Assembly: GCA_026395275.1 (NCBI GenBank)
Contig: JAPLZA010000070.1
Span: 1-6,901 of the forward strand
Length of the DNA: 6,901 bases
Origin: Candidatus Staskawiczbacteria bacterium
GTDB lineage: Bacteria > Patescibacteriota > Minisyncoccia > Minisyncoccales > Staskawiczbacteraceae
Direction: 5' to 3'
The notes below the pieces were generated by a model. That model saw only the letters and a list, made by a program, of their open reading frames with translations. It had not been told where the DNA came from and did not search any database. The translations under genes and the position numbers were made by a program. Below, in pieces: positions 1 to 5,668 of the stretch (the stretch's first letter is position 1; each line of letters starts with the position of its first letter).

Positions 1-59
1 ATTTTCAGCAATTTTGCCAATTCTGTTATTGTATAAAAATCTTTTTCTTTTATTCCCAT
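1..59 (-). CDS. Helix-turn-helix (excisionase/MerR-like) DNA-binding protein, 3' truncated by window edge
   Basis: Only the first 19 codons are visible, reading MGIKEKDFYTITELAKLLK, and the frame runs open off the window edge. The pattern of a short charged lead followed by (F/Y)YTxxELAxLLK is the start of the helix-turn-helix domain found in excisionase-type and MerR-type DNA-binding proteins, so a small DNA-binding protein is likely; this rests on a single motif. The ATG at 59 was chosen because the ATG at 70 is followed by an in-frame stop after six codons. There is no strong Shine-Dalgarno sequence, only a weak GGG a few bases upstream. It follows dprA on the same strand after a 65-base gap that holds a promoter and an inverted repeat, so it may be transcribed separately and may bind that repeat itself. 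Its target and full domain content cannot be seen. Confidence 0.6.
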   Translation of the reverse strand, partial: MGIKEKDFYTITELAKLLK

Positions 60-85
60 TTTACCCGCATTTATTTTATTTTACC

Positions 86-109
86 TCAGGTTAATGAGTA
101 TTAACCTGA
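86..109. promoter_or_regulatory. Perfect 10-4-10 inverted repeat, candidate operator
   Basis: TCAGGTTAAT (86-95) and ATTAACCTGA (100-109) are perfect reverse complements separated by GAGT. The repeat begins at the last base of the -10 hexamer and covers the predicted transcription start of the HTH gene, the classic place for a repressor site. On the minus strand it is not followed by a T-run (the next bases are GGTAAAATAAAAT), so it is a poor intrinsic terminator for dprA. A dimeric binding site, possibly for the adjacent HTH protein, is the favoured inference; a structured 5' leader is the alternative. Confidence 0.5.
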
Positions 110-117
110 TTATAGCA
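109..117 (-). promoter_or_regulatory. Extended -10 promoter for the HTH gene
   Basis: On the minus strand the sequence reads TGCTATAAT: a perfect TATAAT hexamer (114-109) with the TG of an extended -10 element one base upstream (117-116). No convincing -35 hexamer lies 17 bases further upstream, inside the last codons of dprA, which is acceptable for extended -10 promoters. The predicted start of transcription is near 102, giving a leader of about 40 bases before the ATG at 59. The call is from motif match and position only. Confidence 0.5.
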
Positions 118-124
118 CATTGTT

Positions 125-1006
125 TTAATTGATATAATATTTGCCGTTGTCTTGATTTATAAAACCTTTTAATTGCATTAGCGATAGAGCGGTGCCAAGT
201 TTTGCAACAGGAACTGCAAACAGTCTGGCCATTTGGTCAGCTTTCATTGGCTCTCTTTTTAAGTGTTCAATAATTTTATTTTCTAAATTGTCGCCGGTGA
301 CAAACTGTTTTTCAGACTTTTTGTTTTTAACTCCGGGCAATATTTTGAAAAAATCTAAAATATCTTTTGCTTCTGTTACAGGCTCGGCGCCCTCTTTTAT
401 CAATTTAATTGTTCCTTTTGAAAGTTCGCTGGTAATCGGCCCTGGCAAAGCAAATATTTTTCTGCCATATTTTTGAGCATATCCGGCAGTAATTAAAGAG
501 CCAGAACCCAAAGCAGCTTCTGTGACTAAAACTGCTTTTGAAAGCCCGGCAACAATTCTGTCGCGTTGCACATAAGTAAAAGTTTGTGGCTGAGTTAAGC
601 CCTCATATTCAGAAATAATCAGACCGTTGTTGTCTAAAATTTCTTGGTAAAGTTTTTTCTGACTGCCGGGGTGTATCAAATTAATTCCGCAGGGCATTAC
701 AGCAATAGTTTTTCCTTTACATTTTACGGCTGCCGAGTGTGCTGCTTCGTCACCCCCATACATAAACCCAGAAACAATTGTAACGCCAGCTAAAGCCACC
801 TCTGTTACCAGTTGCTCTGTTGCCTTTCGGCCATAGTAAGTTAAGTGACGTGAGCCCACAACCGCCAAACAATTTTCAAAAATTTCGTCACACCAATTTC
901 CCTTATAATATAATCTTTTTGGACCCGAACTTAAAATAAGTTTTTTTAAAGCTTCTTTTAATGCTTTTGGATATTTTGCGTCTGTTGTTTCAACAGTTTC
1001 TACCAT
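125..1006 (-). CDS. dprA: DNA processing protein DprA (Smf family)
   Basis: DprA binds incoming single-stranded DNA during natural transformation, protects it and loads RecA; it acts in the cytoplasm. This 293-residue protein has the Rossmann-like core in order: AVVGSR (48-53), SGFMYGGDEAAH (79-90), GINLIHPGS (107-115), ISEYEG (131-136), QRDRIVAGLS (147-156), EAALGSGSLITAG (163-175), ALPGP (186-190) and KGTIKLIKEGA (197-207). A C-terminal winged helix follows (about 240-293). The N-terminal SAM-like domain of larger DprA proteins is absent, so it is short for the family. The usual SGLARGID and RNRI motifs are altered to SGFMYGGD and RDRI; from memory the first variant is common in CPR bacteria. 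The start at 1006 is the only ATG that leaves room for the usual lead-in to LYYKG (32-36); no Shine-Dalgarno sequence is visible. It lies 30 bases after the DUF5671 gene and is probably co-transcribed with it. Confidence 0.93.
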   Translation of the reverse strand: MVETVETTDAKYPKALKEALKKLILSSGPKRLYYKGNWCDEIFENCLAVVGSRHLTYYGRKATEQLVTEVALAGVTIVSGFMYGGDEAAHSAAVKCKGKTIAVMPCGINLIHPGSQKKLYQEILDNNGLIISEYEGLTQPQTFTYVQRDRIVAGLSKAVLVTEAALGSGSLITAGYAQKYGRKIFALPGPITSELSKGTIKLIKEGAEPVTEAKDILDFFKILPGVKNKKSEKQFVTGDNLENKIIEHLKREPMKADQMARLFAVPVAKLGTALSLMQLKGFINQDNGKYYIN

Positions 1007-1009
1007 AAC

Positions 1010-1029
1010 TTATAAACAACTTATTCACA
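1010..1029. promoter_or_regulatory. Possible pair of DnaA boxes upstream of dprA
   Basis: TTATTCACA (1021-1029) matches the DnaA-box consensus TTATNCACA exactly. TTATAAACA (1010-1018) has one mismatch, in the same orientation, with an 11-base offset (one helical turn). Both lie in the 30-base gap directly before the dprA start codon. No cluster, AT-rich unwinding element or dnaA/dnaN neighbour is present, so this is not proposed as an origin. The AT-rich composition makes chance matches fairly likely. Confidence 0.2.
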
Positions 1030-1036
1030 GTAAATT

Positions 1037-1972
1037 TTATATGGCTGGTTTGGTTAATGGTGGGTAAAGCTGTTTATCAATTGTTCGCTTGAAACAAACT
1101 CGTCCGGCTGCATGGTCCCAATTACCAGGGTCTGTTGGAGCAAAAGAAGTAAAGTTCTCCCTATTTGTTTTTAAATTAAAAGTTGCGCACAATTCAAAGG
1201 TCAAATTTATACTGTCATCTACAAAATATTCATAGTTAGCTTTTGTTTGCGGGTCTGTAGGCACAGCAAAACCCGATATTGAGTTGTTAAGGCTTTCCAA
1301 GTTTGCTGGAAGTTTTTCTTTAAGTTGCCAATAATTTACTATCTGCGATTGTATCGTCTGTAAATTTGAAACTTTTACTTGGTCAAAATTGGCCGATCTT
1401 GCGGTAGTAGGTGAGCCCACAACAACAAACGCTCCAACAATTACTGCTATAACCAATATACTGGTTATCCATGCAAAATATTTTGCCAATTTTGTAGGAG
1501 TTTCTCGCCTTACATCATCTAAATAATATCCAAAAATTATTCCCGCAACTATAATCACCGACAAGGCTTTCAAAATAAACCTTGCAGTCATATCACCGTT
1601 TAAAAAAGTATTAATTATAGAAATTAAATCTCCAATTATTACCAAAGAGGCAATAAACAAAGTTAAATAAATTAACCATTTTCTTATTTTTGATTCCCTA
1701 ACCTGCGACTCCCTTCTATATATCTTGTTTAAATACCACGAAACTAAAATAAATATTGGGAAAACTATTATTAAAGCAGAAACCGAAAATTTAATAAAAC
1801 CAATAGAAGAATCATAATAATATGGTAAATTGTCCGGGAATGCTTTGTTAATAAATTGCCAAATTATGCCCGTAAAGCTTATTGCCGACCAATACAACGT
1901 TACTATTGCCAAAAGATGTAAAAATAAATCTCTCGGCGTATTTCTCTTCGGAACTATTTGTGAGTTTTCCAT
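1037..1972 (-). CDS. DUF5671-type membrane protein with pilin-like C-terminal domain
   Basis: A 311-residue protein with five predicted transmembrane segments (about 17-42, 57-81, 98-124, 132-150, 164-186). The first four, starting with PRDLFLHLLAIVTLYW, resemble DUF5671, a family of unknown function frequent in CPR genomes. The loops fit the positive-inside rule: RRESQVRESKIRK (86-98) and DDVRRETPTK (152-161) would be cytoplasmic, putting the C-terminal 120 residues outside. That outer part looks like a type IV pilin or pseudopilin body: NLQTIQSQIVNYW (203-215), a following KLPANLESL (220-228), VPTDPQT (237-243), YEYF and ELCATF (260-265), with a possible C262-C293 disulphide. Segment 5 plus the following helix could stand in for the pilin alpha-1 helix, but there is no N-terminal prepilin cleavage site. 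The function is unknown. It sits between the Nudix gene (23-base gap) and dprA (30-base gap). The leader is A-rich with no Shine-Dalgarno sequence. Confidence 0.82.
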   Translation of the reverse strand: MENSQIVPKRNTPRDLFLHLLAIVTLYWSAISFTGIIWQFINKAFPDNLPYYYDSSIGFIKFSVSALIIVFPIFILVSWYLNKIYRRESQVRESKIRKWLIYLTLFIASLVIIGDLISIINTFLNGDMTARFILKALSVIIVAGIIFGYYLDDVRRETPTKLAKYFAWITSILVIAVIVGAFVVVGSPTTARSANFDQVKVSNLQTIQSQIVNYWQLKEKLPANLESLNNSISGFAVPTDPQTKANYEYFVDDSINLTFELCATFNLKTNRENFTSFAPTDPGNWDHAAGRVCFKRTIDKQLYPPLTKPAI

Positions 1973-1995
1973 GTTATTTTTTATTTTTAATAATA

Positions 1996-2442
1996 TTAAT
2001 TATAAATTTTATTACTTAAATATGCTTTTATCATTTTAAGGCTTGGCGGAAAAACTTTCTCGGGCAGGTTATTTAAATTATACCACTTCCACTCGGTTAT
2101 TTCTTCTGGTTCCATTATTTTTACTTTGCCCTCAAAATCTTTGCACAAAAATCCTATTGTCACATAATGATTGTCTGGCACAATTTCATCTGCAACACTT
2201 ATTACTTTTAATTTGTCTTTATCAATTTTAATTCCTGTTTCTTCAAAAACTTCTCTAAAGGCTCCTACAATTAAAGTTTCTTTGAAATCTAATTTACCTC
2301 CGGGCATTGTCCAGGTTCCTTCACCGTGCAAGTCGCTTGAAGCTTTTTCTGCATCATCATTTCTTTTCCCAAGCAAAACTTCTTTCTTATCATTAAGAAT
2401 CATCACCCCAACACCAACTTTTGGCCTTTGTTTTTCTTCCAT
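1996..2442 (-). CDS. Nudix hydrolase, NUDT15/MutT-like
   Basis: Nudix enzymes hydrolyse nucleoside diphosphates linked to another group, here probably nucleoside triphosphates, using Mg2+ in the cytoplasm. The 148-residue protein has a complete Nudix box, G-x5-E-x7-REV-x-EE-x-GI, at residues 49-71 (GKLDFKE, then REVFEETGI), with the metal-binding glutamates present. Around it are features shared with the NUDT15 branch: RPKVGVGV at the start (6-13), LLGKR (23-27), GTWTMPGGKLDF (42-53), NHYVTIGF (91-98), and EPEEITEWKW (111-120) followed by a leucine-proline turn. This suggests a housekeeping role in removing damaged or non-canonical nucleotides, though substrate cannot be read from sequence alone. 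The start lies only six bases after the stop of the HD gene, so the two are probably co-transcribed and translationally coupled. The length is normal for a single-domain Nudix protein. No Shine-Dalgarno sequence is evident. Confidence 0.93.
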   Translation of the reverse strand: MEEKQRPKVGVGVMILNDKKEVLLGKRNDDAEKASSDLHGEGTWTMPGGKLDFKETLIVGAFREVFEETGIKIDKDKLKVISVADEIVPDNHYVTIGFLCKDFEGKVKIMEPEEITEWKWYNLNNLPEKVFPPSLKMIKAYLSNKIYN

Positions 2443-2448
2443 ACTTAT

Positions 2449-3177
2449 TTATTTTTTAGATAATTTACTCTTCAGGGCCTGCAAATTATGTTGCTCCTGT
2501 CCGCCCCTCAAATTTTTTGCGCTAGCTGTTTGCCATTTATGGGTTCTTACCATTTTCTCTCTAAATTTATTAAACATTAGTCTTGTTTTTTTATTATCTG
2601 CCGGTATTTTTTTTACTGCCGATAACTCTTGAAAAACCTTTTCGCCTTTTTCAAGATGATCTGTCCTGCCAAAGTTACTTACGTCTGCATCAGCTATTAT
2701 TCTGCAAAGCGGGTCTTTGTCATTTTGGACTAACTGTTTGAATCCGCCCTCAAATTCCACTTGCGTGCTTAAAATAATTTGTTTTACTCTTTTTATATCT
2801 TCTGTGCTGTAAACCCCTGATTTCTTCATATATTCTGCGGCAAGCTTAGCACCAATCTTTTCATTATTATCATATTTCTTTATAAACCCAGCATCGTGAA
2901 AAGAAACTGCTACTGCTAATAATTCTAATTCTTTCGGGTCGTTTACACCTTCGCTCAAAGCAAAAAGAACTGCTTCATGCAAAACATCCTCTAGGTGCGG
3001 CCTTCCATGATATGCCAAAACATCCGGAGATCGCTCTGCTGCTTCCGGATGTTTTTTCTTTAACCCCTCGTCAATCAATAAAAAAGCATCTTTTACAATT
3101 GGCAAATCCTTAAGTTCTAGATATTTACCTTCGACTTGTTCATCGAAAGATTCTGTTTTTTCTCTTTCGTTTTTCAT
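2449..3177 (-). CDS. HD-domain metal-dependent phosphohydrolase
   Basis: A 242-residue soluble protein with the HD superfamily metal-binding set: YHGRPHLEDVL (56-66, with H57 and H61), the FHDAGF doublet (H94-D95), and ADADVSNFG (162-170, with D163 and D165). HD enzymes hydrolyse phosphate esters, often of nucleotides. The YHxxxHxxxV opening resembles a group of predicted HD phosphohydrolases whose substrates are mostly unassigned, and none can be assigned here. The C-terminal 60 residues are basic and may bind a phosphate-rich ligand. The ATG at 3177 directly abuts the TAA of the ABC gene (TAAATG), which strongly suggests translational coupling; the Nudix gene follows after six bases. No other start fits the spacing better. 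An intragenic inverted repeat covering codons 41-54 is listed separately. No transmembrane segment or signal peptide is seen. Confidence 0.85.
   Translation of the reverse strand: MKNEREKTESFDEQVEGKYLELKDLPIVKDAFLLIDEGLKKKHPEAAERSPDVLAYHGRPHLEDVLHEAVLFALSEGVNDPKELELLAVAVSFHDAGFIKKYDNNEKIGAKLAAEYMKKSGVYSTEDIKRVKQIILSTQVEFEGGFKQLVQNDKDPLCRIIADADVSNFGRTDHLEKGEKVFQELSAVKKIPADNKKTRLMFNKFREKMVRTHKWQTASAKNLRGGQEQHNLQALKSKLSKK
3017..3060 (+). terminator. Terminator-like hairpin, antisense within the HD gene
   Basis: AAAACATCCGGA (3017-3028) and TCCGGATGTTTT (3044-3055) form a perfect 12-bp stem around a 15-base loop. On the plus strand the stem runs into a T-rich tail, TTTTTTCTTT (3052-3061), the form of a Rho-independent terminator. 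It lies inside the HD coding sequence (residues 41-54, KKHPEAAERSPDVL), so it would stop transcripts antisense to the operon. On the minus strand the tail is only TTTT before GGC, so termination there should be weaker. The call is from structure alone; the loop is longer than in most terminators. Confidence 0.4.
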
Positions 3178-5115
3178 TTAAAAATTAACCATTTTTGCTT
3201 TGGCTCCATCGCCCTCGTCATCCTCTTCTTTCCCTTCCGAATCAGAAGATTCGTCCTGAGCCTTGTCGAAGGATTCCTCCTTGTCTGTATCTTTCAAAAA
3301 TCCACCGGCCTGAAGTTCCCAAAGTTTTTTATACAAACTATTTTCATTTGCCAATAATTCTTGGTGACTTCCTTGCTCAATAATTCTTCCGTCATCAATT
3401 ACAACAATCCTGTCCATTTTTTGTATGGTAGACAATCGGTGGGCAATTACAATTGTTGTTCTGTTGCGCATCAAACAATTTAAAGCGTCTTGAATTAACA
3501 TTTCAGAATTAGAGTCCAAACTGGAAGTTGCCTCATCTAAAACCAAAATTGGGGCGTTCTTTAAAATAGCTCTGGCAATAGCAACTCTTTGGCGTTCGCC
3601 TCCAGACAGCTTAATACCCCTTTCTCCCACATAAGTATCAATTTTATAGGGCAAATTAGCAATAAAATCGTCGCAGTGAGCCGATTTTGCCGCCTCCTCA
3701 ATTTCCTCTTTCTTAGCGTCACGCTTACCATAAGCTATATTTTCAGCTAAGGTGCGATGGAACAGCACCGGATCTTGTGGAACCATAGATATGTTCTTTC
3801 TCAAGCTTCCCTGAGTAACTTCTGAAATATCCTGCCCATCAATTAAAATTTTTCCAGAGGTTGGAGAATATAGCCTTAAAAGCAATCTAACAAAAGTTGT
3901 TTTACCGGCACCCGACGGTCCAATCAACGCAATTTTTTCGCCGGGCTTAATTATTAAATTAACATTTTCTAAAGCCTTCCTTGATTTATTAAAACTAAAA
4001 CCTAAATTTCTAAATTCAATTTCTCCCTTGTTTATAACCAACTCTTTTGCATGAGGCACATCTTTAATTTCATGAGGCAAAAGCATTATCTCAACAATTT
4101 CTTTTGAATCGGCGTAACATTGATAAACATCTCTCACTAATCTTGTAAATCCCCACAACTGGCTGATTATGTTTACTATATATACTTGCAACAAAACAAA
4201 CACTCCAATGGTTATTAACCCCTGTTGCCAATATTTAATTGCAAAATAGAATAATGCAAATTCTATAACAAAACTTAAAAATGCCTGCCCGCCCTCAATA
4301 ACAGCATCCAAGTTCCATGCAAATTTTGTTATTTTTGCCTGCTCGTCTGTAACTTTTTTATAACCATGCGACTCAAAATTAAATCCGTTGAAAAGCTGTA
4401 TGGAATTTTGGTTTGAAATTGTGTCAGATAAATATCCTGTTGCCACAGAATCAATCGCAGCAGCTTTAATATCATATTTTAATTTCCACCTGGAAAAACC
4501 AATGTTAAAAGATAAAAAAATTATTGTCCAAACTAAAATTACCAAATCAATCCATTTATTTATAAAAAACACAACCACAAGTATGGAAATAATTCTTACA
4601 GCCAAAGGCAACAAATTCCAAACTAAGTCATCTGTTAATCTTTCAAAGGCCCTGGAAAATCTGTTTATTTTTTGCACCAACGAGCCAGCAAAACTATTAG
4701 CAAAAAAAGAATATGAATGCGACATCATATAGTCGTAGGATTGCTGTTTTAAGCTTGCCATTACCTCTGGCTCATATTTGTTGTTTGCTATAGTGCATAT
4801 TCTATAAAATATCCAAAAAAGACCATTAAATCCTAAGACCCAAAAAATTATTTGCAAAAGTTGTTTTGCAATAATTGTCTTATCTCCAACGCCTGCTGAA
4901 ATAACATCAAAAAATTGCTTATAGAAAAGCGGGGTTATTATTGTAACCACGTTTCCTAAAATCATTGAAGTTACCAAAATAAAAAGCAACCATTTTTTTG
5001 GTTTAATTCCACGCCAAAAAGCAGCTAAAACATCTTTCAGTTTTACTTCAGGAAAATTAATGCTCTTTTGAGTTCTTTTTCCTGCCTGCGCAGGCAGGTC
5101 TGTTTTTTCTGCCAT
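3178..5115 (-). CDS. ABC transporter half-exporter (fused permease and ATPase, MsbA/ABCB-like)
   Basis: A 645-residue half-transporter expected to act as a dimer in the cytoplasmic membrane and export a lipid, peptide or drug by ATP hydrolysis. Residues 25-330 form the six-helix permease (hydrophobic segments about 42-62, 88-106, 165-186, 188-206, 273-292, 300-320). Residues 363-605 form the ATPase with every motif intact: Walker A GPSGAGKT (399-406), Q-loop Q447, signature LSGGERQ (503-509), Walker B ILVLDE (523-528), D-loop SSLD (531-534) and switch H559. The substrate cannot be predicted. Both ends carry repeat-derived residues: LPAQAG near the start, and SFDKAQDES in an acidic, probably disordered tail (608-635). 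The start codon lies nine bases after tRNA-Ala with no Shine-Dalgarno sequence, so processed mRNA would have a nine-base leader. The stop directly abuts the HD gene start. Apart from the repeat-bearing ends, the length is normal for the family. Confidence 0.95.
   Translation of the reverse strand: MAEKTDLPAQAGKRTQKSINFPEVKLKDVLAAFWRGIKPKKWLLFILVTSMILGNVVTIITPLFYKQFFDVISAGVGDKTIIAKQLLQIIFWVLGFNGLFWIFYRICTIANNKYEPEVMASLKQQSYDYMMSHSYSFFANSFAGSLVQKINRFSRAFERLTDDLVWNLLPLAVRIISILVVVFFINKWIDLVILVWTIIFLSFNIGFSRWKLKYDIKAAAIDSVATGYLSDTISNQNSIQLFNGFNFESHGYKKVTDEQAKITKFAWNLDAVIEGGQAFLSFVIEFALFYFAIKYWQQGLITIGVFVLLQVYIVNIISQLWGFTRLVRDVYQCYADSKEIVEIMLLPHEIKDVPHAKELVINKGEIEFRNLGFSFNKSRKALENVNLIIKPGEKIALIGPSGAGKTTFVRLLLRLYSPTSGKILIDGQDISEVTQGSLRKNISMVPQDPVLFHRTLAENIAYGKRDAKKEEIEEAAKSAHCDDFIANLPYKIDTYVGERGIKLSGGERQRVAIARAILKNAPILVLDEATSSLDSNSEMLIQDALNCLMRNRTTIVIAHRLSTIQKMDRIVVIDDGRIIEQGSHQELLANENSLYKKLWELQAGGFLKDTDKEESFDKAQDESSDSEGKEEDDEGDGAKAKMVNF
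3248..3276. repeat. Short dispersed repeat inserted in frame in the ABC gene tail
   Basis: The core TCCTGAGCCTTGTCGAAGGA (3254-3273) matches, from memory, a short repeat scattered through many CPR and other bacterial genomes, usually written CTTCGACAAGGCTCAGGAC. Here GATTC occurs on both sides (3248-3252 and 3272-3276) of 19 bases, so the unit is 24 bases, exactly eight codons. It encodes FDKAQDES in the acidic C-terminal tail of the ABC transporter (residues 616-623). The flanking GATTC pair could be a target-site duplication, or could reflect the natural ends of the element. The family assignment is from recall and not from a search. Confidence 0.55.
5081..5098. repeat. 18-bp perfect palindrome in the ABC gene start
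   Basis: CCTGCCTGCGCAGGCAGG is its own reverse complement, is GC-rich (14 of 18) and stands out in an AT-rich background. It encodes LPAQAG (residues 7-12) of the ABC transporter, just after the start codon and before the permease. From memory, CCTGCC-type palindromes are dispersed in many Parcubacteria and Microgenomates genomes. In mRNA it would form a hairpin about 17 bases after the ATG, where it could hinder ribosome loading. Confidence 0.65.
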
Positions 5116-5124
5116 AACTTTTTG

Positions 5125-5195
5125 TGGACCTGCCGGGAATTGAACCCGGACCTCGTCAATGCGAATGACGCGTAATGCCGTTTTACTACAGGCCC
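5125..5195 (-). tRNA. tRNA-Ala, anticodon CGC
   Basis: The 71-base minus-strand sequence folds as a full cloverleaf. The acceptor pairs GGGCCTG with CAGGTCC and carries the G3-U70 wobble that marks alanine tRNAs; the discriminator is A73. The D-stem is GTAA/TTAC with loop AACGGCA (G18-G19 present). The anticodon stem is CGTCA/TGACG with loop TTCGCAT, giving anticodon CGC (5163-5161), which reads GCG. There is a 4-base variable loop and a T-arm CCGGG/CCCGG with loop TTCAATT. CCA is not encoded, so the cca product is needed. It starts six bases after the stop of the 147-residue membrane protein and ends nine bases before the ABC start codon, so it is probably cut from a shared transcript. Confidence 0.95.
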
Positions 5196-5201
5196 AAAAT
5201 T

Positions 5202-5645
5202 TTATCTTCTTAACATAAAAAATATTTTTAGAACGCGCGTGATCACAAAAACTCCTAAAACTTCAATTGTTATATAAGCTGTATCTGCAAGCGTGCTTAC
5301 CACATAGCCCTCTTTAGAATAACCAAAATAATCATTGCTAAAAAAATTAATTACATAAAGCGCGGTTGTTAAAATTATCCAAGCATAAACAAAATACTCT
5401 CCTTGATGTCTGGTCTTTTTCTCGCCAAGCCACCTAATAAACTCCTTATGTAGCGAATAAATAAGAACAACTGTTAAATAGAAAAATCCAATGGATGTAG
5501 GTAGAAAGCTCCCTCTGTCAAAAAAATTAGTAACCATTAAAATCATTGTCGCTAGGGTGACAATAGTGCACACCCAAAAAAGATTTTGATTAATAATGGC
5601 CTCTGTTCTTTTTACTTCTTTTACTCTAATATTTTTGTCGTCCAT
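5202..5645 (-). CDS. Conserved-looking small membrane protein of unknown function
   Basis: A 147-residue protein with four predicted transmembrane segments (about 22-42, 48-66, 84-103, 118-145). The N-terminus is charged and probably cytoplasmic, and the loop between segments 2 and 3 is basic (HKEFIRWLGEKKTRHQGE, 66-83), which fits the positive-inside rule with both ends in the cytoplasm. The stretch YSLHKEFIRWLGEKKTRHQG followed by a tyrosine- and tryptophan-rich third helix resembles hypothetical proteins I associate with CPR genomes, but no function is known to me and none can be read from the sequence. No catalytic motif or signal peptide is seen. It is packed between two tRNA genes, 23 bases after tRNA-Pro and 6 bases before tRNA-Ala, so its mRNA would be released by tRNA processing. 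The start at 5645 is the first ATG after the tRNA and has an A-rich lead instead of a Shine-Dalgarno sequence. Confidence 0.8.
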   Translation of the reverse strand: MDDKNIRVKEVKRTEAIINQNLFWVCTIVTLATMILMVTNFFDRGSFLPTSIGFFYLTVVLIYSLHKEFIRWLGEKKTRHQGEYFVYAWIILTTALYVINFFSNDYFGYSKEGYVVSTLADTAYITIEVLGVFVITRVLKIFFMLRR

Positions 5646-5668
5646 TTTTTTTGAACTTAATTATTATG

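Noticed and set aside
86..109. The inverted repeat after dprA as a Rho-independent terminator
   Set aside because: The stem is AT-rich and neither strand has a T-run directly after it; its overlap with a -10 element fits an operator better.
192..476. Plus-strand open frames over dprA, the Nudix, HD, ABC and cca genes
   Set aside because: All lie opposite genes with strong motif support, have no recognisable domains and no promoter or ribosome binding site; they are shadows of the real genes.
1010..1029. A replication origin at the DnaA-like boxes
   Set aside because: Only one exact box, no cluster, no unwinding element, and no dnaA, dnaN or rpmH nearby.
1999..2028. A TATAAT hexamer on the minus strand before the DUF5671 gene as a promoter
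   Set aside because: No -35 element at suitable spacing and no extended -10 TG; the stretch is so AT-rich that the hexamer is expected by chance.
3131..3149. Small inverted repeat TTCGA/TCGAA in the HD gene start as a regulatory hairpin
   Set aside because: Only five base pairs around an eight-base loop, within coding sequence and without further support.
3137..3153. A second copy of the CTTCGACAAGG-type repeat in the HD gene start (encoding ESFDEQVE)
   Set aside because: Only about 11 bases (TCGAAAGATTC) resemble the ABC-tail copy, the CTCAGGAC half is missing, and the residues are ordinary coding sequence.
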